From assembly GCA_932294295.1 (NCBI GenBank), contig OW028580.1, forward strand, positions 39,248,336 to 39,312,335: a stretch of 64,000 nucleotides of DNA, written 5' to 3'. The notes beneath the pieces are model-generated. The model searched no databases. It worked only from the letters and a program-made list of their open reading frames with translations, and was not told where the DNA came from. The position numbers and the translations under genes are program-made. Below are positions 47,901-61,500 of the stretch, piece by piece. The stretch's first letter is position 1; each line of letters starts with the position of its first letter. Source of the DNA: Alitta virens (Eukaryota > Annelida > Polychaeta > Phyllodocida > Nereididae).

Positions 47901-50900
47901 ATGTTCATGATGATACAAAATCATAAATAAAAAGTACATTTAATCATTACTGCATAATCAGATGCTTGCCTGCTGCTCTGAAGGACCCGATTTAAAATCC
48001 CAGGCCCGGGTACACTCATGAGCAACATCTCAGCTGCATGAGAAATTAAATTGATGGTCCCTTCTACTCAGTGTCTATGCTGAGGCAAGTAAAAGATCCC
48101 ACCCATGGGGTAAATGTTTAACATGGGGGACTCCCCTCATCAATCAACCCTCGATAGCAGCAATAACGTTGCCTTAGAGGGCTGCACTTTCCATAGATAT
48201 ATCTATCAGAAAGATATGGTCAAAGACTACCATAATGAGTATCAGCTTAAATTTTTTTTTGCCTTCAATTGCATTGAATGTCATATCAAAACATTCCGTG
48301 TTACCATGAGGATAGTCTTTCCAGTAAACATTAAGTTCACAATTTATTGTACAAGAAGAATAACTAGCTGAGGGTGTGCCATGTTTAAAGAATTGGTATA
48401 ACTAGGCAAGGGTGTGTGCCCTGTGAGATCCATGTTTATAATGTAAAGAAGACAATAACAAGCTGAAGGTTTGTCCTGTGATCCATTTTTATAATGTAAA
48501 GAAGACAATATCTAGCTGAGGGTTTGTCCTGTGATCCATGTTTATAATGTAAAGAAGACAATATCTAGCTGAGGGTTTGTCCTGTGATCCATGTTTATAA
48601 TGTTAAGAAGACAATATATAGCTGAGGTTTTGTCCTGTGATCCATGTTTATAATGTTAAGAAGACAATAACAAGCTGAAGGTTTGTCCTGTGATCCATGT
48701 TTATAATGTTAAGAAGACAATAACAAGCTGAGGGTTTGTCCTGTGATTCATGTTTATAATGTAAAGAAGACAATAACAAGCTGAAGGTTTGTCCTGTGAT
48801 CCATGTTTATAATGTTAAGAAGACAATAACAAGCTGAGGGTTTGTCCTGTGATCCATGTTTATAATGTTAAGAAGACAATAACAAGCTGAGGGTTTGTCC
48901 TGTGATCCATGTTTATAATGTTAAGAAGACAATAACAAGCTGAGGGTTTGTCCTGTGATTCATGTTTATAATGTAAAGAAGACAATAACAAGCTGAGGGT
49001 TTGTCCTGTGATTCATGTTTATAATGTAAAGAAGACAATAACAAGCTGAAGGTTTGTCCTGTGATCCATGTTTATAATGTTAAGAAGACAATAACAAGCT
49101 GAGGGTTTGTCCTGTGATCCATGTTTATAATGTTAAGAAGACAATAACAAGCTGAGGGTTTGTCCTGTGATCCATGTTTATAATGTAAAGAAGACAATAA
49201 CAAGCTGAAGGTTTGTCCTGTGATTCATGTTTATAATGTAAAGAAGACAATAACAAGCTGAAGGTTTGTCCTGTGATCCATGTTTATAATGTTAAGAAGA
49301 CAATAACAAGCTGAAGGTTTGTCCTGTGATCCATTTTTATAATGTAAAGAAGACAATAACATGCTGAAGGTTTGTCCTGTGATCCATTTTTATAATGTAA
49401 AGAAGACAATATCTAGCTGAGGGTTTGTCCTGTGATCCATGTTTATAATGTAAAGAAGACAATAACAAGCTGAAGGTTTGTCCTGTGATCCATGTTTATA
49501 ATGTTAAGAAGACAATAACAAGCTGAGGGTTTGTCCTGTGATCCATGTTTATAATATTAAGAAGACAATAACAAGCTGAGGGTTTGTCCTGTGATTCATG
49601 TTTATAATGTAAAGAAGACAATAACAAGCTGAGGGTTTGTCCTGTGATCCATGTTTATAATGTAAAGAAGACAATAACAAGCTGAAGGTTTGTCCTGTGA
49701 TCCATGTTTATATTGTTAAGAAGACAATAACAAGCTGAGGGTTTGTCCTGTGATCCATGTTTATAATGTTAAGAAGACAATAACAAGCTGAGGGTTTGTC
49801 CTGTGATTCATGTTTATAATGTAAAGAAGACAATAACAAGCTGAGGGTTTGTCCTGTGATTCATGTTTATAATGTAAAGAAGACAATAACAAGCTGAGGG
49901 TTTGTCCTGTGATCCATGTTTATAATGTAAAGAAGACAATAACAAGCTGAGGGTTTGTCCTGTGATTCATGTTTATAATGTTAAGAAGACAATAACAAGC
50001 TGAGGGTTTGTTCTGTGATCCATTTTATCATGTTAAGAAGCGATAACTAGCTGAGGGTTTGTCCCGTGACCCATTTTTATTGATAAGAAAATAACTAGCC
50101 ATGGGTTGCCATCTGGGATCCCTGTGTATCATATAAATAATTGCTAAAACTAGTCGAGATCCACGTTTATCATGTAAAGAAGTAGAACAACTGGAGAAAG
50201 GCCTGCCATGGTATATGTTTATCCTTTAAAGGAGCACAATGATCGACTAGCTTATATTAGTGCTGGCCATGTGGTATACACTCTAAAAATTTACAGAAAT
50301 ACAATATCTGGCAGACGGTTTGCCAGTAACTAGCGGAGAGTTGCCGATTATAATGAGACCACCTATATAGTCTGTTAAATTGAGATCATTGTCCAGGACC
50401 TGAGTTTAGCCTTCCTTTACACCATACCCACATATAACAAAACCCCCTATAACAAAAACTATTTCACAGTCCCAAATAGAATGTAACAGGTGGGTCCTAC
50501 TGCAGTGCATGGTCTTTGCTGCTTTGAAGTAAATAACGTAATCATATATAAAAACTTGTATAATATACCAATTGGTAAACATTAGATAGTTGTGTTCATA
50601 ATCAACAATGATGTTATCAATTATCATATAATTTCTCTTCCTGTTTTGGCGCTTGATTGTCAGCGAATGGGCACTTATAGTTATCGAATGATAATCGCAA
50701 TGGCCACTTCTATCGTATGGCAATAAATATATGATTTATAGCATCTTTAGACTAGATTACCATTCAGGCTAGAAACATCCATTAGATAAATTATGTTTCC
50801 TATGTTCACTTTTTTTTTTGTCCTTAAATTTTCCATATCAATCTATGTTATGTACTTTTAGATGATCTTAAACTCTTTGGTTAGGAAGTCTGTAATGTAT

Positions 50901-53900
50901 TCAATAATGTATACATTTATGTTCAATAGGGTATATTTATTTGTATATATATCACATTTTATTTTTGGTCTGTATAGGTGTTGTATAATTGTCTCATGGA
51001 AGACATTACATCTAAATCAGAGACTTAATCTAACATTCAATTAAAATTGTCGATAAACACAGTTATTGCTTCAAATAAAGAAAATATGGTATCTATCTAT
51101 ATATATATGTAAGTGAGTTAGCCCGAATTTGTGCGTCTATTCATGCCGCCATTTGGGCCTCAATCATGCCATGGCCTACCTCATTCTGTCTATCTTCCCC
51201 AGTTCTAACTAACTGTCACCATTATAACTTTCTATTCACACTCTATTCCTCTATTTTAGCCAGGCTACTTTCCCTCGAAGTGAGCACATAGTTGCTACCA
51301 ATATGGGCGCCATCACTTTCAGAAAGAGGCTGAATGGATGGAGGTCCTGTGGCACCATAGCAACCGTGCCTGTGGGTCACATGACCCCCCTAACAACCAT
51401 ACTTGCAAGATTAAGCTCCTTAGCAACCATTCACACCATTGTTGCCAGGGCCCTTGAAGGAAACTCGGAACGAGGCTGAATGGCAGGTCACATATGACCT
51501 TACAGAGCAAGTGACCTTTTTCTACTTAATTTCTTTAACTTTTGTACTAAATGAAATTTTTTCTCTTTTTATTTTAATGTATCTTAATTTTCATGATTAT
51601 TTCTATTCTATTTTTATTTCACTTTATTATGCCTATAAACCAAATATGCCCTCTGCTATCCGTAATACAATGGAATAAATTTGTCTTAATCAGTACTGTC
51701 AACTCAAAAATATTGAACTCTTACTAAACTGGGAGACAAAATTTAGTGCACAAAATTTTAAAATCCAATATATAATAAATTTAAACGCAGGCCAAGACGA
51801 ATGCAAAAATGTTTTAAATTGTGTGCCCTGGCTGAGAGGGGGGGGGGGGGGAGGGTGTTGATAAATTCAAGTGCATGTATTGCAGTGGGCTTTCTAGTAT
51901 TATATATTTCCCTAATTATGGCAGCCATTATAAATTTGTGTAATACATTCTTGATAGTCTCTTATCTTATTTTGGTTGCAACCATCTAATATTATGTCAT
52001 ATAACATGGTTTGTTTGCACAGTCTAATAAAACGATGTTATAATGAGCTCTATCATGATAATTATTACAAGATAATGATAACAAGACTGTGGTTTGATGA
52101 ATTCCTCAAAATAGGAACAGGAACATAGTTTATTGCAATGTACTTAGTTAATTGCAATATAGCATTACATATGAAATATATATAGATTAATTGTAGACAT
52201 CTAATGGTTAACAATAATGATGTATTTCTACCTTTGTTGTGTTGAAATTTAATTATTTGTTCAGTATGTGCATATGAATAAATTAAAATAAATATGGTTG
52301 AGATGTTTATACTGTGGGTTCTATCAACCAGGGTATCTTTGGCCACTTTTGCAAACATTAATATTAATGCATTTCATGCCACCTAGATGGACCTTATATG
52401 GGAAGATATCATAGTCATACAGATTCTCGAAACTCATAATCATAACAGGTTTATTTAGCATTGATGCAGATATATGTTTTGCCATGATATAGAAAAATCT
52501 ATTTTACAGCAATTGGTGGGACGTTAGCATGCAGTACATCGAAACTAGGTTCTTCGAGATTACACACTTATTTACTTCCCACCAATGTTGATAGTACCGT
52601 TCACATTAGTGGCTAGTGAGAGGAAGAGGAAATAGAGGATTATGGGTACACTATTAATTAATTTTTATTCGAATAAAAATATATGTGTCAATTCGTGTTG
52701 AGTTTTCTTGTGTCTATTGTGATATCGTTTAACCCGTTTATAACTCTCAATACAGAGGTCTTGTTATAACGCGGTCATTGTCTAGCAACAGAATTTTTGT
52801 CTTTTACACCAAACCCAAATATAACAAACCCAGCTATGACAGAGATTTTGTCTAACTATGCTATTGTGATGTCGTTCCATTAATATAGATCAGTAATCAT
52901 ACTTCATCACACCATTTCATCTCATATTCACCAGGGTGGCCAAATTTACGAGCCTACTGCTCCTTTGGGCTCCTCCAGTATCATATCGTTTGCATTGAAC
53001 AGTATCCGAAAAACAAATTACTGCTGTACTGTACTGATGTGATATTGAGAAAATAAAATATCTATCTATCGATCTATAATTAATATTTGTTATAACCAGC
53101 AGCACTCTTATAACGAAACCCAGAGGCTTTTAATTTTGACAATCCAAAGTTGTAAGCTGGCCTAGGGCGGATCCAGTGACATTTTCATGGGAGGGGGGGG
53201 GGGATTGAAAAATTAAAATATATTACAGGCACCACTGAATTTCTTAATTAAAATGTACTAGGCCATGGGAGAGGGGGTTTAAACCCCTAAACCCACCCCC
53301 CCCCCCTAAACCCCCTACTGGTCTGGCGATAGCTAAATATTTTAGTGACACATATGTTACCTCATGAAAATTATATATATTCTGCAATGAACACCTTCTT
53401 TTTTTACACAACATGGAATTTACGAAATGGCATGCCATACATTGACGTTGCATTTTCATTGATAGATTTTTCAGATATTTAAAAGAAATAACCATGAAAT
53501 AGATATTTTCTGTGGTTTTTTTTTTAGACATTTTCAGGTGCACTATATACAATCTTGAAAGTTATGGTGACAGCAAGCAAAACATTAAATATAATTAGAC
53601 ATGAGATATGATATAAAATATGAAAAAAAAACAAAAAAACAATGATTACCTTCAGGTGGGACGTAGTCATCATCCTGAAAAAAGAAATTGACCGTATTAT
53701 AAAAAGACCTAAAATATATCATATTTTGTATTACAAATTTAGTAATGGCACGGGGTCAACTACAAAGTACTAGACTTCTGCTTGCCCCACTTAATTCGTC
53801 ATGTGACACTTAGTTGTAGACAAACATAGCTAAACCAATTAAATAACAAAATTGTGAATATTAATAAAAACTTAAACCACACTTACAAACTCGTCAGACC

Positions 53901-55510
53901 CCCAGCCTCCATCTGCAACGCAATAATTATCCATAATTAATATATAGGATCTTACATAAATTTGAATTTATAAATCCAATGAACAATCCTCTGGTTTATA
54001 TTACAGTTATATAATATTTTATACAGAATATATGGATCACAATAATCCACACTGACTCATCCTAGAGTTACATATGTAATATAGCAACACTCGTATTTCT
54101 ACATTATATTTGCTATAGAGATTTTACTACTCATCCCAAAGGCCAAACCGCAAAAAGTATTAGCATTATAGGTGACTTTTCACCACACGAATTGCGCTTT
54201 GTAACACTAAATTCATTTCCCCCTATGATCGTGAAACAAGTACATTATACAAATGTATGTAAGTGTTAACAACATGACATGGATCAGTTCAAAGCTTAGA
54301 TTAGAAAAAAAATTTTTTAGATTTTCAAAATGATGTAAATTCATGATTGATAATGGTAATTTGTGCTGACATTTTCTAATGTACATTTAGTTCAGATTTC
54401 CAAACTAAAAAGAGGTTTGCATTTATACTTTGTCTCACTAAAGAAGCTCTTCATATTAGACATAAGGAATATTTATATTTTTAATGTATTATCCAACAAA
54501 TTATGTAAGTTATCTAGCATATAGATTACTGAAATAATGATGAAAAATCCCAGATATAGCATTCCAAATCGGGCCAGCGTTGTTTCTACATAGGACACCA
54601 TCGGTACAACATCGCCGACATCGCACCGATGTTGATTCGATTTGGAATGCTATCTAGGATAGCAATAATAAATGTGAAAAAATCTGTCTCTCAAAGTTTA
54701 ATTTAGCAATAGCCCAAGAAGAAGGGAAATCTAGTGTCCCGAGATAGCTTTCCAGGTTGGCTAGACATTGGGCCGATGTAGTGTGGGTGAATTAGAGCTT
54801 TACGTCCTGTATTTCTGCACCTGATGGGCTAATTAGGACAGGCAGGGACCATGGCAATGAGATGATGGATGAAACAGCCCCATGAAACTCAGACTCAACC
54901 GGGAATTTAACCCGTGCTCTAGTTGTTGGAAGCCCGTTGTCAAAAATCCTATGTGGATGATGATAATGAGCCGACTTGGAGCCACCGTGGCATATTATCC
55001 CCTTCTTTATTATATTCTTTTTTTTCCTTTTTTTCGCCTTTTCTTTCCTCTGAACTTATCTTTTCTTTACTCTATGGTGTAAACTACCAACAAGCTTAGC
55101 TTTTGAGTGTATTCCTATAGGTTTTATTCTTTAAGTTGTCTTTTAGATTTACCTATTTGATTTATTTGTAAATATTCTTCACTTCAATGTTTGAAATTTA
55201 TGTATCACCTACGAAAATCAATCAATTCAATTGAATTATCTGTGGACGACCAAAGAAGCTTCCAAAGAGAGTGTATTTTAGTGACATTGATAAATTTCAT
55301 AGCATATGACTTCCATGAACATTTATGCATGGATGAAGCAACAAATCCTTTTATAGATGTAGAAAATAAGGAAAGCATGAATACCTGAATCATCACTGTA
55401 AGTGAAGTTCTGTCTTGACATCATATTTTCCTCCGATTGGCTATCTCGGGATTGAACCCAATTCTTCAACCTGCAAATATAACATAAAAGACATTAGATA
55501 GATATATAGG

Positions 55511-55571
<61 letters not shown>

Positions 55572-58500
55572 CGATAGATCGATAGATCGATAGATGGATA
55601 GATAGATGGATAGGTAGATGGATAGGTAGATAGGTAGATAGTTAGATAGGTAGTTAGATAGATGGACAGATAGATCGATAGATCGATAGATAGTAGGTAG
55701 TAAGATAGATAGATAGATCGATAGATAGATAGTTAGATAGGTAGATAGGTAGTTAGATAGATGGACAGATAGATAGATAGATGGATAGATAGATAGATAG
55801 GTAGTTAGACAGTTAGATAGATAGATAGATAGATAGATAAGGGGGTTTTGACAAAAAAATTGAACTTCCAAAAAAAAAGGTGTCAGGTACTTTTTATATT
55901 ATTATTTTAAATTATGCATCTTAAGTATACATTGAAATTGCGAACACTAAATATAGCTATGCCTCAATATTTGGTGCATGTCATTAAAATTCTGAGAAAT
56001 TGAAAGCTGATTCAAAGTATCCTTTCCAGAATATTTGCTTTTACGTGTCTATAGCACGTTTTTTTTCCCTTCTTTACTTTTTACATTATTCACACTGGTT
56101 TTTTGAGGGAAATATAAAAAGACATCAAAATTGTAACTCAGCCGTGAGACAAAATAAAAATAACAGAATCACAGGCTGATATTTATATGTATCCTGCATA
56201 TTTGACTTTATTCTTATCAGTTCAAGAAATGATAATAGCTGCTAGTACATGCAATAAATTCACAAAATAGAGATTTTATTTACAGCAATATACAGGTAGA
56301 ATATATATATGGAATCATGCAAAGTTATTTATAGCAATAAAATTCACGCATGACTGCACAACATGCTAAATATTTGAAGTGCCCATAAAAAGTACTTTCA
56401 AAATCCAAATACAAAGAATAGTTATAGTGTAGTTAAACCTGTCCAATTTCCTTTAGTGTATTATCACAATGCATTCTTTGTTAGTTTAGTGAAATCATTT
56501 TATTTAGGTTTAAGTCTGACTGTCTAGCCCATTTCCATATTAGTCAATTTAATAATAATTTTTAGACTCAGATGTATAGTCTTTGATTATCATTTTTAAA
56601 AGATACTGCCAACCACTGAGGACTAAAGTTGCTATACATCTGTCAACTGCCAGAGGCAGACGTAATAATGAGATGATAAGCTCTCATCAGGATAATGCCA
56701 TATTATGATCTGTATATATACAATGCATTGCAACATTGGCATTTTATAAGTAACTGAATTTAACAATGTTAATTTGAACTATAATGGATTTCAATTAGCA
56801 CCAATAAGAAAAATAATTTGGCAGTTCTATACCACAATGATAAAGCTTGTGAAATAACAAATTAGCATAATTTAATCATTGCTTGCCCCCCATTTGTTGA
56901 AATTTCTTCTATTCGTGTTAAATGGATTGTTGTTCATTTATTTAAATTCTGAACTTGGACATTATGAAAGTCCCAGTTAATAAAATACAAGTTTCGACTT
57001 CCTTGTACAATGAAACTAACCTTCCTCTGAGGAATTAAATCCAAACAATTAGATCCAGCGTGAGTGAATTCCTCTTCAAAGTACTAATCCTGTTAGGCTA
57101 TCAGTAATTGCATAATCATAACTAATTATGATATTAATAATCATCACTGTAGATCAGATTTTATCCATGTGTGTCGTTTATGCACAGGCCCAGTACTGGG
57201 AATTTTGTAGGATCAAAAAGGGGGCCATTCCAGTCTATACACCCCAATGATTATGTAGACCTCTGATATACGTACACACCACGAGGAAGTGACCATGTAA
57301 AATATGATTTTAGTGCATTACTTCAATGCAATTAATCATATGTAAGAATTGTTTATAGTGCTGTAATATGATAATAGGGCATTATTTACAGTTTAAATGC
57401 TGATTATTCATTGGTATAATAATTTATGTATATGAATGTTGTTGTATTTACAAATCATTAATGAATGCATGCAGGTGTGGTTCTGCATGACAGAACTGGC
57501 TTGTTCTTATAACAATCTTATGACTGGGTAGATATATATTTTGAGACGGATTCAAATTGATATATGGACTGTAATAGGCAGACGTTATAATAACATGACA
57601 TCATTTTAAGGTTAAAATATCTCACAATACGTCAATAGTATGGTATTAACTGGGATATTTTTGAAGTAAATGATTATGCATTAGCCATTGAGTTTAGGTA
57701 CTAACATTAAACAAGAAACTGAGCTCATGATATACAGCTAAAAATAATCTTGATTAAATTGTTTATTATCGTACACAATGTTTGTTAATTTTCAGCCAAA
57801 TCAAATTGAAGGCATTCTCTTGTACCCCACTATCACGGTTTATAAAAGACCTTTCTCTTGCAGTGTTTACACAGGTAGCACCAGGGGGAGTAAAATCAGC
57901 TTTCACTGCCACCTGGTGCTTAAACATGAAATTCAAAGGTTGGATATAGAGAAGTTAAGTTTAGGTTAATTCAGGATCAACACATGCATTCACAATTTAT
58001 ATATAACTTTCAATATTATCACACTAATAGGGGAGTGCGGACACTAATATTTAAGAATAACTTCACCAGAACAGAGAAATGATTGGCTTAATAATAAAAA
58101 AAAAAAATTTAAAAAGATAAATAATAAATTATAATTATAGAGTGACAGAAAAAATTTATAGAGTGACCATATATGATTTCTCTATTGCTGGGCACTGTTA
58201 ACGAAACTGAACAGCTGATTTAAAAAAAATTGCAGTTTATAGGACTATATTATCATGCTGTAACATTTAATATACATCATGTACATGATGTATGTTTAGT
58301 AATTGAATGCAATTTCAGCCACCCTCACACCTTGTATGGTCATGCAAGCTTATCACAAAGCTTTCAACTATTGTCATGATTACAGTAGTAAGCTTTTTTA
58401 TAGCTAATCAGAATGTGCATAATTTGTATAATTTCACTTTATATGCAATGTGTGACTATTGAAGAATGTAAATAAATATTACATTGAATCTTTATTTTTT

Positions 58501-61500
58501 ATTATTTTTTTATTCAAGCTTCAAATATGGTGCTCCCTTTAGATTTTTTGGAGGGTATGGTTGGGGGGGGGGAGGGGGAGTCCCACATCTAAATTCCTCC
58601 TTTGGCTTCAGCCTGTTTGTGAGTGCTCATTATTTTCACCATGATCCATCCAGTGCAACTCACAATGCAAGTGCAAAATATTTAACTGCGTTTAGCCAGA
58701 CTTACTGAATTAATTTTCGCGCATTTAAATCCCCAGTTAAAGACATATCATCATTAAAACGGTGCACCTCGTAAGCAAATACCAGACACTTGGAGGAACA
58801 GACATTTGTAGCCTGAGGCATTGGACATTTGGCTAGAACTCTACAAAAAAGTAAATCCACCTGCAGAATGCGAAGTCAGTCTTCAAAGTTATAGGGCACG
58901 GATGTCATGTCAAAAAACTGCCTAAGGGGCAAAACTATGAATAATAACGGATAGCAAAGTTTACGAGTTCATTCATATACCAGAAAGAAAGTGACCTATA
59001 GCCACATAGTCAGCATGGATATATAAATATTTCACATTTTCATATAATGTATTGTATTTTATTGTTTCAGCATTTATGGTCAGACATAATGATGAGATGC
59101 CACTCATATTGATGGTCCGCACCTGCCATTGTATTGTGTATTATCTATTATTTAATTCAAACTTTGATTATTGGTATGCCATGATCTAATGGTGGTAGTG
59201 GTGGTGGATTAAGGCTTTACGTCCTGTATTTCTGCACCTGATGGGCTTATTAGGACAGGCAGAGACCATGGCAATGAGATGAAGGAGGATACAGCCATCC
59301 AACTTAGGCTCGACCGGGAATTGAACCCGGGACCCAGTGGTTGGAAGTCCAGGGGCTTCACAGTACACTTGCTATCCCCAACGTTGTGGGTTCAAACCCC
59401 CACCATGGCATGGAGGAGTTGGGCAGATCCTCTTCAACCATTGCCTCACCTCACCCAGTTGCAATGGGTACTTGGCATTAGGCACCCACCGTGATGGCAC
59501 TGGTGTGAGCTCTTAAGCCCCTGCGGTTAACCCCGTGTTCAAGGCTGAATACTCCCCAGGGATCGAGTTGAGAAAGACTCTAGATTGGCCTGCCAAAGAT
59601 ATAATTGTGAAAGTTGGTTGAGAGTCTGTTAAGGGAGAACAAACTGTAAACTCTGACTTCACCAGGTCACTCTGCGTTGGAATTGTTTGCTTCTCATGCA
59701 AACATTCAGATATGTTGGCCCGCACACACGAGAATGCACGTACATATTTTATTGTTACAGATATAGAGACAGAGATATGAGCTAAAATGAGTGGGATTTC
59801 AAATGACGCAAATTCACTCTTTTTCTGTTGGGTTATTGTTGCTGTGCTAAATTAGACCCATGACATCACTTTAATATTTTGGACCCTTTGAGAGCGCATG
59901 ACAGTGTTTTGACGAGAAATAGGGGAAACCCACACGAGCTGAACACAGGTGGAGTCCATGTCACTAATGGTTTACGTGGGCTGAGGATTCTATTTTTGAC
60001 AGATTTGTTTTGAATCCTATATAGTTATTCTGTAAACATAAGTCACGACTGGCAACCATTTAATGTTGTATAAAATATTATATGTATTTAACAAAGATTT
60101 ATATTCAAAGCAATGAAATATGCTAATAGACACACTGATAGATATTTGGACAATGTATTCATTTATTGTACTTTGGTTCTGTTGTTACGTAATGACTGGA
60201 AGTAAGTTATATGTGTCGTTAACTTACTTACTTGCTTACTTACTTACTTGGTTGTACTTCTCTAAGTATTTTCCCTATTATTTGGTATAATGACTCAAAA
60301 CAACATATAACTTGATCATGATATCATTTATGAATTCCTGCACCATTGTTGAGGCTTAAATATCATAGTATGTATAGTTAAAGTATGTGTCAATAATCCT
60401 TCCACCATTATCATTTTGTGTGCTATGAATTCCTCCACCATTATTGTTTATGTTTACTTACTGTTGCCATGGTTCCGTCATGGACTTCCGGATGTCCTTT
60501 CCACTTTGTTTTATTCTTTCCGTGTTAAATTTTCCAATATGAGGGACTTTTAAGTATTCCGAAGTAAAGTTTTTTATGTTGCCGGCTCCTTTCTGCAACA
60601 ATTTAGCCAACTGTTTTTTGGATAATGTTCCTTTTGGATTCTCTTCCAATTGTTCTTGCAAAGCTTTGGAAGTTTTCCTGAGGTGGGACTTGTGCCAGTT
60701 TTGAGTAACTCTCCTTTTAGGTTTTGGTCCTTTACAGTCCGTTTCCATGGCAACGTCACTTTGTTTATCCTCGTCGTCTGCTTCGTTGCCAGCCTCGTCT
60801 TCATACGTGACGTCATTATCAGTGTTGATATCCTCGATGGAAGACCCATTGTTTAACTCAGGATTCGAGCTATTAATATCCATTGTTGTGTCTGTAATGT
60901 CTTTTTCAATTGTCTCTGAGATTGATGACGTAATACTGCTACTGTCGCTGCGGCGTCCCATTGTGCTTTCTTGAGATTCGACTGTTTCTGAGACGTTTGG
61001 AATGTTTTCTGTGACGTTGTTTACATTTAAAAACGTTCCATCGTGACTGACGCCCACCTTAACGGGAGATGAATTCACCTGGGTATTTTTTATGTCAACG
61101 CATTCGCTGCAGGGTTTTTTAAGCGCCAAACATTTTAGATGAGGCTTCCTGGCCGCCACGGCAGGCTTGGGGCCAATTGCTTTTATATTAGGCTTTCTGG
61201 CTGGTTTAGGTTTGCCGTTAGCCAGTCTAGGTTTGTGTTTCACCTCATTGTTATTTGGCTCACATTCATGTTTTTGTGTTATGCTATTTGTTGCGTCATT
61301 TCCTGGCGTTCCTGTATTGTGTTTTTCGTGACCGTTCACTGAAATAACATGCCTACTATGACCATTGACAGTGCTATGACCATTGACCGCAACAATGTTG
61401 TTCTTTCCAGGGACATTGAAGTCTCCCTTAGAAATATGTGCACCCAGTTGTGCACCATGCGTAACGATGTCATAGCACCCCTCATCGACATCTACGTGGG

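Larger units (their letters stand above)
55850..60455. other. large first intron of the adaptor gene
   Basis: AT-rich. I recognise only the SINEs at 59191-59640, a palindrome at 58272-58293 and a G-run at about 58562-58576. A partial inverted repeat (AGGTAGCACCAGG / CCACCTGGTGCT) lies at 57870-57920. No exon is supported. Confidence 0.5.

Noticed and set aside
48390..50085. CRISPR-like array of regular repeats
   Set aside because: The units are contiguous 53-bp tandem copies with no spacers, inside an intron of an animal gene.
55494..55871. 125-residue ORF rich in YLSIYLS
   Set aside because: It is the translation of a GATA microsatellite.
59380..59410. possible tRNA T-arm GTGGGTTCAAACCCC
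   Set aside because: No D-arm, anticodon arm or acceptor stem can be built around it.
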